Shown one piece after another: positions 17,560 to 28,159 of a stretch of DNA of 64,000 nucleotides. The first letter of the stretch is position 1. Each line of letters starts with the position of its first letter. The stretch lies in NCBI RefSeq assembly GCF_014653785.1, contig NZ_BNAS01000005.1, positions 365,368 to 429,367 on the forward strand. The letters run 5' to 3'. Both the position numbers and the translations under genes were made by a program. Origin of the DNA: Promicromonospora soli (lineage in GTDB: Bacteria > Actinomycetota > Actinomycetes > Actinomycetales > Cellulomonadaceae). Below the pieces are notes generated by a model. The model was not told where the DNA came from. It was given only the letters and a program-made list of their open reading frames with translations, and searched no databases.

Positions 17560-18224
17560 TGGCTCACCGTATCCGCAGCGTCACCCGCGCCGGCGTCGTC
17601 GACGATGGCCTGGAGCATCCGCTCCGAGTCCTCGAGATACCGGTCCAGGTCGGCCGCGGCGCCGTCGGCGTCGCCCGCCAGGAAGCGGCGCAGCAGGCCT
17701 GCGTTGCGGTCCACGAAGCCGTCGAAGAACGCGCCGTTCTCGCCCAGCAGGCCGAACGACAGGCGTAGCTCGGCGGAGAGGTTGGCGTGCACGCGGTCGA
17801 GGCGAGGGCTGCCCGCGAGCGCCACGATCCCCGAGTGGAACCGCATGTTGGCGGCGGCGATGTCGCGCCAGTCGCCGCCCAGCCGGGCGGCGAGGGCGGC
17901 GTCGACTGCGTCCCGCATCGCGCGGGCCCCCGGGTGTGCCGGGTCGCCCGCGGCGAGGACCGGCACCTCGATGAGCCGCCGGACCCGGTAGATGTCGACG
18001 ATGTCGGCGAGGGTCGGCGTCGCCACGGCGACGCCGGCGTTGGGCCGCCGGACCAGGAGGCCCTCGTGCACCAGGATCCGGAAGGCCTCGCGCAGGGTGT
18101 TGCGCGAGACGTCGAGCGACTCGCTCACCGACTGCTCCGAGAGCCGCTGTCCGGGGGTCAGCCGTCCGGTGACGATGAGCTCGCGGATGGCGTCTGCGCT
18201 GCGTTCGGCGCGGTCCGGCTTCAC
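17556..18224 (-). CDS. GntR family transcriptional regulator (FCD domain)
   Basis: 222 residues from a GTG at 18224. An N-terminal winged helix (about 5-70; LTPGQRLSEQSVSESLDVSRNTLREAF in pieces) is followed by an all-helical FCD ligand domain with its conserved Asp/His metal ligands (DIAAANMRFHSGIVALAG). FadR/GntR regulators of this type bind organic acids. It is divergent from the NRAMP-like gene and the pxp genes, and their 232-bp spacer carries two identical TTG-AA-CAA dyads, so it probably controls the cassette. It is also translationally coupled to nadC, which may simply be read through. Confidence 0.9.
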   Translation of the reverse strand: MKPDRAERSADAIRELIVTGRLTPGQRLSEQSVSESLDVSRNTLREAFRILVHEGLLVRRPNAGVAVATPTLADIVDIYRVRRLIEVPVLAAGDPAHPGARAMRDAVDAALAARLGGDWRDIAAANMRFHSGIVALAGSPRLDRVHANLSAELRLSFGLLGENGAFFDGFVDRNAGLLRRFLAGDADGAAADLDRYLEDSERMLQAIVDDAGAGDAADTVSQ

Positions 18225-18287
18225 CGGGTCAGTCTACGGACCGGCCGGGGTGGTGCCGTTGGTGGCCGGGCCCGATCGTGGCCCTTC

Positions 18288-18428
18288 GTTGAACAATCGC
18301 TCCTGGGTGCACAGGTAAACATCTCGCATCTCAGGCTATGCCCCAGCACTGGAGCCGTGCCATGATCGTCAAGGTCCCGCAATGCGGGTGAAACATCCGA
18401 CTGGAACGATCCTGACTGTTGAACAATC
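18288..18428. promoter_or_regulatory. Two identical GTTGAACAATC boxes in the GntR/pxp spacer
   Basis: GTTGAACAATC occurs at 18288-18298 and again at 18418-18428, exactly 130 bp apart, both between the divergent GntR and transporter starts. The core TTG-AA-CAA has the dyad form common for FadR-like GntR operators. The second copy ends 29 bp before the transporter ATG. Autoregulated repression by looping is an inference. Confidence 0.6.
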
Positions 18429-18456
18429 CGGGCTCCACAACGACCAGGAGGGCACC

Positions 18457-19734
18457 ATGTCCGACACGAGCAACGAGGCCGCGACCACGCCAGCCGAAGC
18501 GCCGCCGGGCAGCCCGCCCGACGCGGTCAAGGTCTTCACGTCCGCGCGACGCCGCTCCTTGCTGGGCGCCCTCTTCCTCATGGCGACCTCCGCCATCGGG
18601 CCCGGCTTCATCACCCAGACCGCTACCTTCACGCAGCAGCTCGGTGCCGCGTTCGCGTTCGGCATCCTCGCCTCGATCCTCCTGGACCTGGCCGTCCAGA
18701 TGAACGTGTGGCGCATGATCACGCTGACCGGCAAGCGCGCGAGCGTGCTGGCCAACGACGCCCTGCCGGGCAGCGGCTACGTGCTGGCCGTGCTCATCGT
18801 CTTCGGCGGCCTCATCTTCAACATCGGCAACACCGCCGGCGCGGGCCTGGGCCTGAACGCCCTGTTCGGCCTCGACCCCCGGCTGGGCGGGGCGATCAGC
18901 GCCGTCATCGCCATCGCCATCTTCCTCGCCAAGCGCGCCGGAGCAGTCGTCGACCGGGTGGTCATCGTGGCCGGCCTGGTGATGATCGTGCTCACCGTGA
19001 TCGTCGCGATCATGTCCGGCCCGCCCGTCGGCGAGGCGCTCAAGCAGACCATGCTGCCCGACACCATCAACTTCGCCACCATCACCACCATCGTGGGCGG
19101 CACCGTCGGCGGGTACATCACGTACGCCGGCGCGCACAAGCTGCTCGACTCCGGCACCGCGGGCCCCGAGCACATCGCCGAGGTGAACCGGGCAGCGATC
19201 AACGGCATCCTCGTCACCGGCATCATGCGGTACGTCCTGTTCCTGGCGATCCTCGGCGTCGTCGCCTCCGGCGTCGTGCTGGACGTGGCAGGCAACCCGG
19301 CGGCCGACGCGTTCTCCGCGGCCGCCGGCGAGACGGGCCTGCGCATCTTCGGCGCGGTGTTCTGGATCGCGGCGATCACCAGCGTCATCGGGGCCGCCTA
19401 CACGTCGGTCTCGTTCCTGCCGGTGTTCTCCGCGAGGATCACGGGCCGCGCGGCCGACCTGTGGACGGTGGGCTTCATCCTGGTCTCGCTCGTGATCTAC
19501 CTGACGATCGGCACCGCACCGGCCACTCTGCTCGTCTTCGTGGGCGGCGTGAACGGCCTCATCCTGCCGATCGGCCTGACCCTGTTCATGTACATCGGCT
19601 GGTTCCGCGGCTCGCTCCTGGGCGGCCTCCGGTACCCGCGGTGGCTCCTGGTGGTCGGAACACTGGCCGCCGTGGTCACCTGGTATATGGCGGTCAACGC
19701 GGTGGGCCCGATCTTCGACCTGCTGGCCGCCTGA
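18457..19734 (+). CDS. NRAMP-related transporter lacking the metal motif (YcsG type)
   Basis: 425 residues with about 11 hydrophobic helices. The ATG at 18457 follows AGGAGG. It belongs to the NRAMP/APC fold family. However, the first helix has [10 protein letters not shown] where metal NRAMPs have DPGN, and the sixth-helix MPHN motif is replaced by [11 protein letters not shown]. The manganese/iron ligands are therefore missing. In Bacillus the related ycsG lies in the ycsFG-kipIA operon. Here the gene is 34 bp before pxpA. Import of 5-oxoproline or a related organic acid is the likely role; this is inferred. Confidence 0.85.
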   Translation: MSDTSNEAATTPAEAPPGSPPDAVKVFTSARRRSLLGALFLMATSAIGPGFITQTATFTQQLGAAFAFGILASILLDLAVQMNVWRMITLTGKRASVLANDALPGSGYVLAVLIVFGGLIFNIGNTAGAGLGLNALFGLDPRLGGAISAVIAIAIFLAKRAGAVVDRVVIVAGLVMIVLTVIVAIMSGPPVGEALKQTMLPDTINFATITTIVGGTVGGYITYAGAHKLLDSGTAGPEHIAEVNRAAINGILVTGIMRYVLFLAILGVVASGVVLDVAGNPAADAFSAAAGETGLRIFGAVFWIAAITSVIGAAYTSVSFLPVFSARITGRAADLWTVGFILVSLVIYLTIGTAPATLLVFVGGVNGLILPIGLTLFMYIGWFRGSLLGGLRYPRWLLVVGTLAAVVTWYMAVNAVGPIFDLLAA

Positions 19735-19768
19735 GCTCCGGCTCGGCACACGAAAGGAGAGACGCACC

Positions 19769-20554
19769 ATGAGCGCCGTCGACCTGAACAGCGACCTCGG
19801 CGAGGGCTTTGGCCGCTGGAGCCTCGGCGACGACGAGCAGATGCTCGGCATCGTCTCCAGCGCCAACGTCGCCTGCGGGTTCCACGCCGGGGACCCGGCG
19901 TCCATCCGCCGCACCGTGCGGTCGGCCGTGGCACACGGCGTCAGCATCGGCGCGCACGTCGGATACCGCGACCTGGCCGGGTTCGGCCGGCGCAACATGG
20001 ACGTGCCCGACGAGGAGCTCGAGGCCGACGTCGTCTACCAGATCGGCGCGCTCCGCGGCCTGGCCGACGCCGAGGGCGGGACCGTCACCTACGTGAAGCC
20101 GCACGGCGCGCTGTACAACACGGCGGCGGTGGACGAGCGGGTAGCCCGGGCGGTGGCGGCGGCCGTCGTCGCCGTCGACCCGGGGCTCGTCCTGCTCGGC
20201 CTGCCGGGCAGCGTCGCCCTCGCCGCGGCGTCCGACGCCGGGCTCGCGACCGCCACCGAGGCATTCGCGGACCGCGCGTACACGGCCGAGGGCCGCCTGG
20301 TCTCGCGGCGCGAGCCGGGCGCCGTGCTGCACGACGCCGACGACGTCGCGCGGCGGATGCTCCGCCTCGTCACCGAGGGCCTGGTGACCGCGGTGGACGG
20401 GTCCGACGTCGCCGTGCGCGCCGACTCCGTGTGCGTGCACGGCGACTCCCCCGGCGCTGTCGCCATGGCCCGGCGGATCCGCGAGGTGTTCGACGCCGAG
20501 GGCATCGAGCTCGCGGCCTTCGCGCCCGCGGCGGGCAGCGGCCCCACAGCGTGA
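19769..20554 (+). CDS. pxpA: 5-oxoprolinase subunit PxpA (LamB/YcsF family)
   Basis: 261 residues of the LamB/YcsF fold. The start [11 protein letters not shown], then [38 protein letters not shown] and the terminal [12 protein letters not shown] are all family signatures and hold the metal/polysaccharide-deacetylase-like active site. With PxpB and PxpC it forms the prokaryotic ATP-dependent 5-oxoprolinase, which opens pyroglutamate to glutamate. The ATG has GAAAGGAGA upstream. The stop overlaps the start of pxpBC (TGATG). Confidence 0.95.
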   Translation: MSAVDLNSDLGEGFGRWSLGDDEQMLGIVSSANVACGFHAGDPASIRRTVRSAVAHGVSIGAHVGYRDLAGFGRRNMDVPDEELEADVVYQIGALRGLADAEGGTVTYVKPHGALYNTAAVDERVARAVAAAVVAVDPGLVLLGLPGSVALAAASDAGLATATEAFADRAYTAEGRLVSRREPGAVLHDADDVARRMLRLVTEGLVTAVDGSDVAVRADSVCVHGDSPGAVAMARRIREVFDAEGIELAAFAPAAGSGPTA

Positions 20555-22233
20555 TGCGGGTACTGACCGCCCGTGACGACGCCCTCCTGGTCGAGCTCGC
20601 CGACCTGGACCAGGCGGTCGCGCTGTACGAGTCCCTCCTGACCGACCCCGTGCGCGGGGTCGGCGTGCCCGTGCCCGGCGCCCGGACGCTGCTCGTGCCG
20701 TTCCGCCCGTCGGCCATCACGGCGCGCGCCCTGGCCGCCGAGCTCCGGACGCGGCCGCTGGAGCGCCGTGCCACGGATGCGGCGCGCACCGTCGAGATCC
20801 CGGTCCTGTACGACGGCGCGGACCTCGCCGAGGCGGCCGGGCTGCTCGGCTGGAGCGCCGACAAGCTGGTCCGGCGGCACACCGCGGCGGCGTGGACCGT
20901 GGGGTTCGTCGGGTTCGCGCCCGGGTTCGCCTACATGACCAGCGACGACCCCGATCTGGTGGTCCCCCGGCGGGCGAGCCCGCGCACCCGGGTCCCGGCC
21001 GGGTCCGTTGCGCTCGCCGGGCCGTACAGCGGCGTCTACCCCCGGGAGAGTCCCGGCGGGTGGCAGCTGGTGGGCCGCACCGACGCGCCTGTCTGGGACG
21101 TGACGCGCGAGCGCCCAGCCCTGATGCTCCCCGGCGACCGCGTCCGCTTCGTAGCGGTCCGCGACCTCACGCCGCCGCTGGCCCCTTCGGGGCCGCGTGG
21201 CAGCAACCACCAAGATCAGCACCGGCCCGGCGGTGGGCTCGAGGTCGTCAGCGCCGGGGTGCAGGCGTTGGTTCAGGATCTTGGACGGGCGGGTTCCGAG
21301 GGGGCCGGGGTGTCGGCGTCTGGTGCCCTGGACCGGCCGAGCCTGCGGGCGGCCAACCGGGCGGTCGGCAACCCGTCGGGCGCCGCGGTCATCGAGTCCG
21401 TGGGTGGCCTGCGGCTGCGCGCCCATGGTCCGCAGGTGCTCGCGGTGACGGGTGCGGTGGGCGACGTCGTGGTGCGGCCGGGCGCCGCCGAGAATGCCGC
21501 CGAGCCGACCCGCCCGGATCGCCGTCCGCGGCCGGGCGAGCCGTTCGCGCTCGACGACGGCGACGAGCTGCGCCTCGCCGCGCCCGCGCGGGGGGTGCGG
21601 GCCTACGTGGCGGTGCGCGGCGGGATCGACGTGCCGCCCGTGCTGGGCAGCCGGGCCACCGACGTGCTGGCCGGGCTGGGTCCCGACCCGCTCGGCTCGG
21701 GGGACGTGCTGCCGGTCGGCGCCCCGGAACGGGGCGTCCCCGCGGCCGACCCGTCCGCAAGCACTTCCCTCGGGGACACGGACGCGGCGCCGCCGTCGGA
21801 CAGGCTGCCCGCGCCCGGCGAGGTGACGGAGCTACCGATCATGCTGGGGCCGCGCGACGACTGGTTCGACGCGGCGGCGATCGTGACGCTGACCGGCCAG
21901 GACTGGCTTGTGACGCCGCGCTCCAACCGGATCGGGCTGCGCCTGGACGGCGACCCCCTCGCCCGCGTCCCGGACCGGGATGGCGCCGAGCTGGCGAGCG
22001 AGGGCTGCGTCACCGGCGCGATCCAGGTGCCGCCGGACGGGCTGCCGGTCCTCTTCCTGGCCGACCACCCCTTGACCGGCGGGTACCCCGTGATCGGGGC
22101 AGTCGTCGCCGACCACGTGCCGCTCGCCGGGCAGCTGCCCGCGGGCGCGCGCGTCCGCTTCACGATCCGGGACCGCGCCCCAGGCGCGCAGCCGGATGAC
22201 ACCATCCAGAACCGCCCAGGAGGCACCCCATGA
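20554..22233 (+). CDS. Fused 5-oxoprolinase subunits PxpB-PxpC
   Basis: 559 residues. The N-terminal 210 or so are PxpB (KipI/AHS1), with [31 protein letters not shown] and [10 protein letters not shown]. The rest is PxpC (KipA/AHS2, biotin-dependent carboxyltransferase family), with [48 protein letters not shown] and [17 protein letters not shown]. The subunits are separate genes in E. coli and Bacillus. The same two domains form the carboxyltransferase part of urea carboxylase. A Pro/Ser/Thr-rich insert (around 395-425) interrupts PxpC. Confidence 0.93.
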   Translation: MRVLTARDDALLVELADLDQAVALYESLLTDPVRGVGVPVPGARTLLVPFRPSAITARALAAELRTRPLERRATDAARTVEIPVLYDGADLAEAAGLLGWSADKLVRRHTAAAWTVGFVGFAPGFAYMTSDDPDLVVPRRASPRTRVPAGSVALAGPYSGVYPRESPGGWQLVGRTDAPVWDVTRERPALMLPGDRVRFVAVRDLTPPLAPSGPRGSNHQDQHRPGGGLEVVSAGVQALVQDLGRAGSEGAGVSASGALDRPSLRAANRAVGNPSGAAVIESVGGLRLRAHGPQVLAVTGAVGDVVVRPGAAENAAEPTRPDRRPRPGEPFALDDGDELRLAAPARGVRAYVAVRGGIDVPPVLGSRATDVLAGLGPDPLGSGDVLPVGAPERGVPAADPSASTSLGDTDAAPPSDRLPAPGEVTELPIMLGPRDDWFDAAAIVTLTGQDWLVTPRSNRIGLRLDGDPLARVPDRDGAELASEGCVTGAIQVPPDGLPVLFLADHPLTGGYPVIGAVVADHVPLAGQLPAGARVRFTIRDRAPGAQPDDTIQNRPGGTP

Positions 22234-24002
22234 TCCGCACCGTGCTCATCGCCAACCGGGGCGAGATCGCGGTCCGCGTGGCCCGCGCATGTGCCGACCT
22301 GGGCATCCGCTCCGTCGCGGTGTACGCCGACGGCGACGCCGACGCCCCGCACGTCCGCCTCGCCGACGAGGCCTGGTCGTTGGAAGGCCGCACCGCCGCC
22401 GAGACCTACCTGTCGGTGGAGAAGCTGCTCGACGTGGCGCGCCGGTCCGGCGCGGACGCGGTCCACCCCGGGTACGGCTTCCTGTCCGAGAGCGCGGCCT
22501 CGGCGCGCGCCGTGGAGGAGGCGGGGCTCGTCTGGGTGGGGCCGACGTCGGCCACCATCGAGCTGCTCGGCAACAAGATCGCCGCCCGCGACCTGGCGCG
22601 CAAGGTCGGAGCGCCCCTGGTGCCCGGCTCTGACGGCCCCGTGGCCGACGCCGAGGCCGCGGTCGCGTTCGCCGAGGAGCACGGCCTGCCCCTGGCGATC
22701 AAGGCCGCCCACGGCGGCGGCGGGCGGGGTATGCGCGTAGCCCGCACCCTCGAGGAGGTGCCCGAGCTGTTCCACGCCGCCCGGCGCGAGGCGGAGGCCG
22801 CGTTCGGGCGGGGCGAGTGCTTCGTCGAACGGTTCCTCGAGCGCCCCCGGCACGTGGAGGCGCAGGTCATCGCGGACGACCACGGCCACGTGGTCGTCGC
22901 GGGCACCCGCGACTGCTCCCTGCAGCGGCGCAACCAGAAGCTGCTCGAGGAGGCGCCGGCACCGTTCCTCGACCCGGAGGTGCGCCGGCGGGTGCACGAG
23001 TCCGCGCGCGACCTCTGCGCGGCCGCCGGCTACCGCGGCGCCGGGACCGTGGAGTTCCTCCTCGGGGCGGACGGCACCCTGTCCTTCCTCGAGGTGAACA
23101 CGCGGCTCCAGGTGGAGCATCCGGTCACCGAGGAGACCACAGGGCTGGACCTCGTGGTCGAGCAGCTCCGCGTCGCCGGCGGCCTGCCGCTGTCCGTGAC
23201 CGAGGACCCCGAACCGCGGGGGCACGCGATCGAGCTGCGGCTCAATGCCGAAGACCCGGCGCGCGGGTTCCTGCCGGGGCCCGGTCGCATCGAGCGGTTC
23301 GTGCCGCCCGCGGGTCCGGGCGTCCGGGTGGACGCCGGGGTGGAGTCCGGGTCGGTGATCCCGGGCGAGTTCGACTCGCTGTTCGCCAAGATCGTCGTGT
23401 GGGGACCAACCCGGGAGGCGGCGCTCGCCCGCGCCCGGCGGGCCGCCGCCGAGACCGTGGTCGAGGGTGTGCCCACGGTGCTCCCGTTCCACCGCGCGGT
23501 GCTCGCCGACCCGGCGTTCACGGCGGCGGGCGCCGGGTCGGCGGGCGGGCACGGCTTCGCCGTCCACACCCAGTGGATAGAGACCGAGCTGCTCGCCTCG
23601 TTGGACCCGCAGGCGCTCGCCGCGCCCGTGGTCGAGCCCGGCGTCGTGGAGACCTGGGTCGAGATCGACGGGCGGCGGCACCGGGTGCGCACACCGGGCG
23701 GGATCGGGTTCGCGGGCCTGGCATCGGGTCCTGGTGCGGCACCGGCGCAGGCCACGCCCCCGGCGTCGGGCACCGGAGCGGACGGCGGACGCATGCCGCT
23801 GCTCCCGGCCATGCCCGGCACCCTGGTGCGCTGGCTGGTGGCCGACGGCGCGACGGTGGCCGACGGCCAGCCCGTCGCCGTCGTCGAGGCCATGAAGATG
23901 GAGACGCAGCTCGTGGCGGAGGCCGCAGGAACGCTGGAGCACGCGGCAGCCGAGGGCGCCCAGATCACGACGGGCGACCCGATCGGCTACATCACGCGCT
24001 AG
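22230..24002 (+). CDS. Biotin carboxylase fused to biotin carboxyl carrier domain
   Basis: 590 residues. The biotin carboxylase domains span 1-450: [15 protein letters not shown], the ATP-grasp loop [28 protein letters not shown] and [23 protein letters not shown] short linker leads to a C-terminal BCCP with the biotinylation site VVEAMKMET (Lys about 553). The ATG overlaps the pxpBC stop. No separate acyl-CoA carboxyltransferase is nearby. It may serve general acyl-CoA carboxylation or, as in urea carboxylase, supply CO2 to the adjoining PxpC domain. Confidence 0.93.
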   Translation: MIRTVLIANRGEIAVRVARACADLGIRSVAVYADGDADAPHVRLADEAWSLEGRTAAETYLSVEKLLDVARRSGADAVHPGYGFLSESAASARAVEEAGLVWVGPTSATIELLGNKIAARDLARKVGAPLVPGSDGPVADAEAAVAFAEEHGLPLAIKAAHGGGGRGMRVARTLEEVPELFHAARREAEAAFGRGECFVERFLERPRHVEAQVIADDHGHVVVAGTRDCSLQRRNQKLLEEAPAPFLDPEVRRRVHESARDLCAAAGYRGAGTVEFLLGADGTLSFLEVNTRLQVEHPVTEETTGLDLVVEQLRVAGGLPLSVTEDPEPRGHAIELRLNAEDPARGFLPGPGRIERFVPPAGPGVRVDAGVESGSVIPGEFDSLFAKIVVWGPTREAALARARRAAAETVVEGVPTVLPFHRAVLADPAFTAAGAGSAGGHGFAVHTQWIETELLASLDPQALAAPVVEPGVVETWVEIDGRRHRVRTPGGIGFAGLASGPGAAPAQATPPASGTGADGGRMPLLPAMPGTLVRWLVADGATVADGQPVAVVEAMKMETQLVAEAAGTLEHAAAEGAQITTGDPIGYITR

Positions 24003-24049
24003 CCGGCCACAGGTTCGCCGCCGAGCTCGGTCCCATGTCCCAGCCGGGC

Positions 24050-25738
24050 TCAGCGGGCCTGGAGCACCCCGTCGTCGTCCAGCCAGACCTGGACCCGGCG
24101 CTTCCAGGCGTCGGCCGGCTTCGGGAAGTCGGTGCGGTAGTGGCCGCCACGGGTCTCCTCGCGCAGCCAGGCCGCGCGGGTCAGTGCGCGGGCGACCATG
24201 TGGACGTTGGTGGTCTCCCACTCGGCGGCCTGTGGCTCGGCCACGACCTCGGCCGCAAGGTGCGCGTCGGCCCGGACCGCGCCCAGGCGCTCGTCGACAT
24301 CGGCCAGCGACCGCGCCGACCGGATCACGCCCGACCCGGCGGAGGTCACCTTCTGGATCCGTGACCGGGCGGCGGCCGCGACCAGCGCGGAACCGCCAGG
24401 GCGCTCGGCCGGCTCCCCCGGCTTCAGCTCGCCGGCGTCGAACCGCGCGGCGATGTCCCGCGCCGCCCGGGACGCGAACACTATGCCCTCGAGCAGCGAG
24501 TTCGACGCGAGCCGGTTCGCCCCGTGCACACCGGTGCACGCGACCTCGCCCACCGCGTACAGGCCGTCCACCGACGACCGCCCGTCGAGATCGGTCACCA
24601 CGCCGCCCGAGTGGTAGTGCTGCGCGGGCGCCACGGGCACCGGCTCCTCGGACCAGTCGATGTCGGCCTCCAGCAGCCGCCGGTTGATCGTGGGGAACCG
24701 CGTGCGCAAGAACTCCCGGCCCAGGTGGCGGGCGTCGAGCAGCACGTTGTCGGCCCCGGTGGCGGCCATCTGCCGCACAATCGCGTGCGCGACGACGTCC
24801 CGCGGCGCCAGCTCCGCCATCTCGTGCACGGCGGGCATGAACCGGTGCCCGTCGACGTCGAGGAGCAGCGCGCCCTCGCCGCGCACGGCCTCCGAGATGA
24901 GGGGCAGCTGGCCCTTGGCGCCCGAGCCCAGCCACAGGACCGTCGGGTGGAACTGGACGAACTCCAGGTCGCCCAGCACCGCACCCGCCCGGAGCGCGGC
25001 GGCGATGCCGTCGCCCGTCGCGCCGGCCGGGTTCGTGGACGACCGGAACACCTGCCCGATCCCGCCCGTGGCCAGGACGACGGCGGGGGCCAGTACCGCA
25101 CCGACGCCGCCCCGCGAGCCCGTGCCTCGCACGTGCAGGGTCACGCCGCAGGCGCGCCGCCGACCCGTGGAGTCAGGGGCCGCCGTCAGCACGTCCAGCA
25201 CCAGGGCGTTCTCCACCACCTCGATGCCGGGGTCGTGCCGGACCGCCTCGATCTGCGCGACCAGAGCGCGCGAGATCTCCGCGCCCGTCGCGTCGCCGCC
25301 GGCGTGGGCTATCCGGTCGGCGCGGTGGCCACCCTCGCGGGTGAGGGCGATGTCGCCGTCGGCCGCCTTGTCGAAGACCGCGCCGCGCGCGACCAGCTCG
25401 CGCACCCGCGCCGGGCCCTCGGTGACCAGCACCTGCACGGCCTCCGGGTCGGACAGGCCGCCGCCTGCGGCCAGCGTGTCCGCGAGGTGCGCCTGCGGCG
25501 AGTCGGTGGGGTGGAGCGCTGCGGCGATGCCGCCCTGCGCCCACACCGTCGAGCCGGACAGGAGCCGGCCCTTGGTCACGAGCAGCACCCGCGGCACCTG
25601 CGTGCGCAGCTCGAGCGCCGCCGTCAGGCCGGCGATCCCCGAGCCGACGACTATCGCGTCGGCCTCCACGGTCCAGCCGGGCGCGGGGGCCGCGAGCGAC
25701 CGCGCCAGGCGCGGTCCCGGTCCGGGCGTCGGGCTCAC
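24050..25738 (-). CDS. nadB: L-aspartate oxidase
   Basis: 562 residues. The FAD-binding start is [18 protein letters not shown], with [34 protein letters not shown], and the catalytic/succinate region QFHPTVLW...[13 protein letters not shown]. The HYHSGGV and [11 protein letters not shown] motifs follow. It oxidises aspartate to iminoaspartate, the first step of de novo NAD synthesis. The GTG start overlaps the panD stop. nadA is not in the window and nadC is displaced to 16.6 kb. It converges with the biotin carboxylase gene, 47 bp apart. Confidence 0.96.
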   Translation of the reverse strand: MSPTPGPGPRLARSLAAPAPGWTVEADAIVVGSGIAGLTAALELRTQVPRVLLVTKGRLLSGSTVWAQGGIAAALHPTDSPQAHLADTLAAGGGLSDPEAVQVLVTEGPARVRELVARGAVFDKAADGDIALTREGGHRADRIAHAGGDATGAEISRALVAQIEAVRHDPGIEVVENALVLDVLTAAPDSTGRRRACGVTLHVRGTGSRGGVGAVLAPAVVLATGGIGQVFRSSTNPAGATGDGIAAALRAGAVLGDLEFVQFHPTVLWLGSGAKGQLPLISEAVRGEGALLLDVDGHRFMPAVHEMAELAPRDVVAHAIVRQMAATGADNVLLDARHLGREFLRTRFPTINRRLLEADIDWSEEPVPVAPAQHYHSGGVVTDLDGRSSVDGLYAVGEVACTGVHGANRLASNSLLEGIVFASRAARDIAARFDAGELKPGEPAERPGGSALVAAAARSRIQKVTSAGSGVIRSARSLADVDERLGAVRADAHLAAEVVAEPQAAEWETTNVHMVARALTRAAWLREETRGGHYRTDFPKPADAWKRRVQVWLDDDGVLQAR

Positions 25739-26241
25739 GCGCGGGCCGACGCCGTGCGCACCAGCCCGGCGTGCTGGAAGGGCTCGATCGGCAGACCGCT
25801 CTCCTCCAGGCCGTACCCGTCCGGCACGTGTCCGGGCTCGTCGTGCACCTCGACTATCCGGTTCTTCTCGTCCACGAACACGACATTCGGCAGGAACGTC
25901 CGCGCATCGTGGTCCGAGAGCATGCCGTAGCCGATGAGGATGACCACATCGCCAGGGCCGACCAGGTGGGCGGCAGCGCCGTTGATGCAGATCTGGCCGG
26001 AGCCGGGTTCGCCCGGGATCACGTAGGTGGTCAGCCGCGCGCCGTTGGTCACGTCGACGACGTCGACCTGCTGGCCGGGCACGAGGTCCGCGGCGTCGAG
26101 CAGGTCGGCGTCCACGGTGATCGAGCCGACGTAGTGCAGGTCCGCCTGCGTCACGGTGGCGCGGTGAATCTTCGCGATCATCATGGGCCGTTGCAGCGAG
26201 GCGGGGCGGCCGACGGGCGGGCGGTGCGGGGTGGAGCTCAT
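25735..26241 (-). CDS. panD: Aspartate 1-decarboxylase
   Basis: 168 residues. The ATG at 26241 has GAGGT 6 bases upstream, giving an N-terminal extension of about 20 residues before the family start [22 protein letters not shown]. The Gly-Ser pair in YVGSIT is the self-cleavage site that makes the pyruvoyl cofactor. [11 protein letters not shown] and VILIGYGML are conserved. It makes beta-alanine for pantothenate. The tail past residue 135 is longer than in E. coli. It lies 4 bp after panC. Confidence 0.96.
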   Translation of the reverse strand: MSSTPHRPPVGRPASLQRPMMIAKIHRATVTQADLHYVGSITVDADLLDAADLVPGQQVDVVDVTNGARLTTYVIPGEPGSGQICINGAAAHLVGPGDVVILIGYGMLSDHDARTFLPNVVFVDEKNRIVEVHDEPGHVPDGYGLEESGLPIEPFQHAGLVRTASARA

Positions 26242-26245
26242 GGTG

Positions 26246-27178
26246 CTACCTCTGGACCTCGGACGAGACCTCGACGGCCTGGTTGTCGATCAGGCGGGTA
26301 GAACCCACCCGTGCGGCCACGAGCAGCAGAGCGTGGCCGGAGAAGTCGTCGGCGACCGCTTCCACGGTCACCGGGTCGACGAGCGCGAGGTAGTCGACCA
26401 CGACGCCTTCGGCCCCGTCCAGCACCTGCCGGGCGGCGTTGATCACACCGTCCGCGCCGCGGTCGGCGGCCGCCGCCCCGGCCCGCAGCGCGCGCGACAG
26501 GGCCGGTGCCCGCTGCCGCTCGTCCGCCGACAGGTACGCGTTGCGCGAGGACAGGGCGAGCCCGTCGGGCTCCCGCACGGTGGGCACACCCACCACGTCG
26601 ACCGACACCTCCAGGTCGCGCACCATCCGGCGCACGGCCAGCAGCTGCTGGGCGTCCTTCTCGCCGAACAGCGCGACGTCGGGCCGCACCAGGTGCATCA
26701 GCTTGAGCACCACGGTGAGCACGCCGTCCAGGTGCCCAGGGCGGTGCTCCCCCTCGAGCACGTCGCCGATGTGCCCGGCGGACACGCGCACCACCGGGTC
26801 GCCGTCCGGGTAGACGACGTCGGGCGTGGGCGCGAAGACGACGTCGGCCCCGACGCCGGCGAGCTTGGCGATGTCGCCGTCGAGATCGCGCGGGTAGGCG
26901 TCGAGGTCCTCGCCCGCCGCGAACTGCAGCGGGTTCACGAAGATGGTCACGACCACCTGGCCGTTCGGCCCGGCCTCCTCGCGTGCGCGGCGCACGAGCT
27001 CCAGGTGACCGTCGTGCAGCGCGCCCATCGTCATGACGACGGCGCGCTGCCCCGGTGCCGCGTCGGGTCCGGCCGGCGCGATGGGCCCGCCGAGGGCCCA
27101 GCGCATCTGCGCGTCGCGCAGCTCGGAGCGGGTGCGGACCAGGAGCGGGGTGCGGGTGTCCCGGGTCTGGGTGATCAC
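26246..27178 (-). CDS. panC: Pantothenate synthetase
   Basis: 310 residues from a GTG that overlaps the DUF2520 gene stop (GTGA). Family motifs: [18 protein letters not shown] with the ATP-binding HxGH equivalent, [30 protein letters not shown] and [15 protein letters not shown]. It condenses pantoate and beta-alanine, the second product coming from panD just downstream. An Asp/Gly/Pro-rich stretch (around 20-40) before the first motif is a small insertion. Confidence 0.97.
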   Translation of the reverse strand: MITQTRDTRTPLLVRTRSELRDAQMRWALGGPIAPAGPDAAPGQRAVVMTMGALHDGHLELVRRAREEAGPNGQVVVTIFVNPLQFAAGEDLDAYPRDLDGDIAKLAGVGADVVFAPTPDVVYPDGDPVVRVSAGHIGDVLEGEHRPGHLDGVLTVVLKLMHLVRPDVALFGEKDAQQLLAVRRMVRDLEVSVDVVGVPTVREPDGLALSSRNAYLSADERQRAPALSRALRAGAAAADRGADGVINAARQVLDGAEGVVVDYLALVDPVTVEAVADDFSGHALLLVAARVGSTRLIDNQAVEVSSEVQR

Positions 27179-28146
27179 TGTTCAGTCCTTCCTGCGGACG
27201 ACTCCCCGGCGCCGTCCAGCGCGTCCAGCAGCGCCTGCGCCGCGAAGTCGTCGATGCGGTGGCTCGCCAGCGCGCGGCGCGTGGCCCCGCGGGCGAGCTC
27301 GGTATAGCTGTCGGGCACGTCGGTGGCGCCGCTGGCGGCGGCGAGGGCGCTGAGCTCGGTCAGGTGGCGGCGCACCGTGCCGACGTCGCCCCGGGAGACG
27401 GGCCCGGTGAGCGCGGAGATCGCACCCGGACCGACGCCGTCGCGCGCGTCCGCGGACCGCGTCGCCGACTCCAGGGCGGCCGAGAGCAGCGGCGCGAGCA
27501 CCCGGCCCGGCGCCTCGATCCCCGCGGCCTCCAGGGCCTGCGCGGCCTGGGCCACGAGCACCACCAGGTGGTTGGAGCCGTGCGTGAGGGCCGCGTGGTA
27601 CAGACCGCGGGCCTCCTCCGCGACGACGACGGGCTCGCCGCCGATCTCGACGACCAGCGCCTGCCCGATCGGCAGCACCGGCCCGGGACCCGTGACGGCG
27701 AACGTGCAGCCCTCCAGGCGCGCCAGATCGAGGGACGTGCCGGAGAACGTCATGGCGGGGTGCACCGCGAGCGGGATCGCGCCGCCCAGCCGGGCGGGCT
27801 CCAGGACGGCGGTGCCGTAGCGGCCGGACGTGTGGATCGCGAGCTGGCCCGGCTGCCAGGCCCCGGTGTCGGCGAGGCCGGCGACCAGGGGGCCCAGGGC
27901 GTCGTCGGGCACCGCGAGGAGGACCAGCTCGGCGCGCTCCACGACGTCGGGCACCTGGAGGTTGGGTACGCCGGGCAGGAGCATCTCGATGCGCTCCCGC
28001 GAGTCCGCCGAGATGCCGCTCGCGCCCACCACCGCGTGGCCGGCCGCGCGCAAGGCGTTGCCGAGCACGGCGCCCACGCGCCCGGCGCCGACCACGCCCA
28101 CGCCCAGCCGCCCTGGCCGGCGGGCCGGCTCGTCGGCGTCACTCAC
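27175..28146 (-). CDS. Rossmann-like/DUF2520 oxidoreductase in the pantothenate operon
   Basis: 323 residues from a GTG. The N-terminal NAD(P)-binding domain has the glycine motif [18 protein letters not shown] and a beta-alpha-beta fold as in ketopantoate and pyrroline carboxylate reductases. The C-terminal DUF2520 helical domain has [10 protein letters not shown]-type ([11 protein letters not shown]) and [20 protein letters not shown] motifs. It is directly coupled to panC. No classical panE is in the window, so a ketopantoate reductase-like role is a fair hypothesis. Its function is not established here. Confidence 0.85.
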   Translation of the reverse strand: MSDADEPARRPGRLGVGVVGAGRVGAVLGNALRAAGHAVVGASGISADSRERIEMLLPGVPNLQVPDVVERAELVLLAVPDDALGPLVAGLADTGAWQPGQLAIHTSGRYGTAVLEPARLGGAIPLAVHPAMTFSGTSLDLARLEGCTFAVTGPGPVLPIGQALVVEIGGEPVVVAEEARGLYHAALTHGSNHLVVLVAQAAQALEAAGIEAPGRVLAPLLSAALESATRSADARDGVGPGAISALTGPVSRGDVGTVRRHLTELSALAAASGATDVPDSYTELARGATRRALASHRIDDFAAQALLDALDGAGESSAGRTEQ

Positions 28147-28159
28147 CGGTCATCACCGG

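Noticed and set aside
18457-19734. Annotation as manganese transporter mntH
   Set aside because: The fold is NRAMP-like but the DPGN and MPHN metal ligands are replaced, and the context is 5-oxoproline catabolism.
21603-24935. Open frame of about 1100 codons on the minus strand
   Set aside because: It covers pxpBC and the biotin carboxylase in reverse. Its translation is low-complexity Arg/Gly and has no domain.
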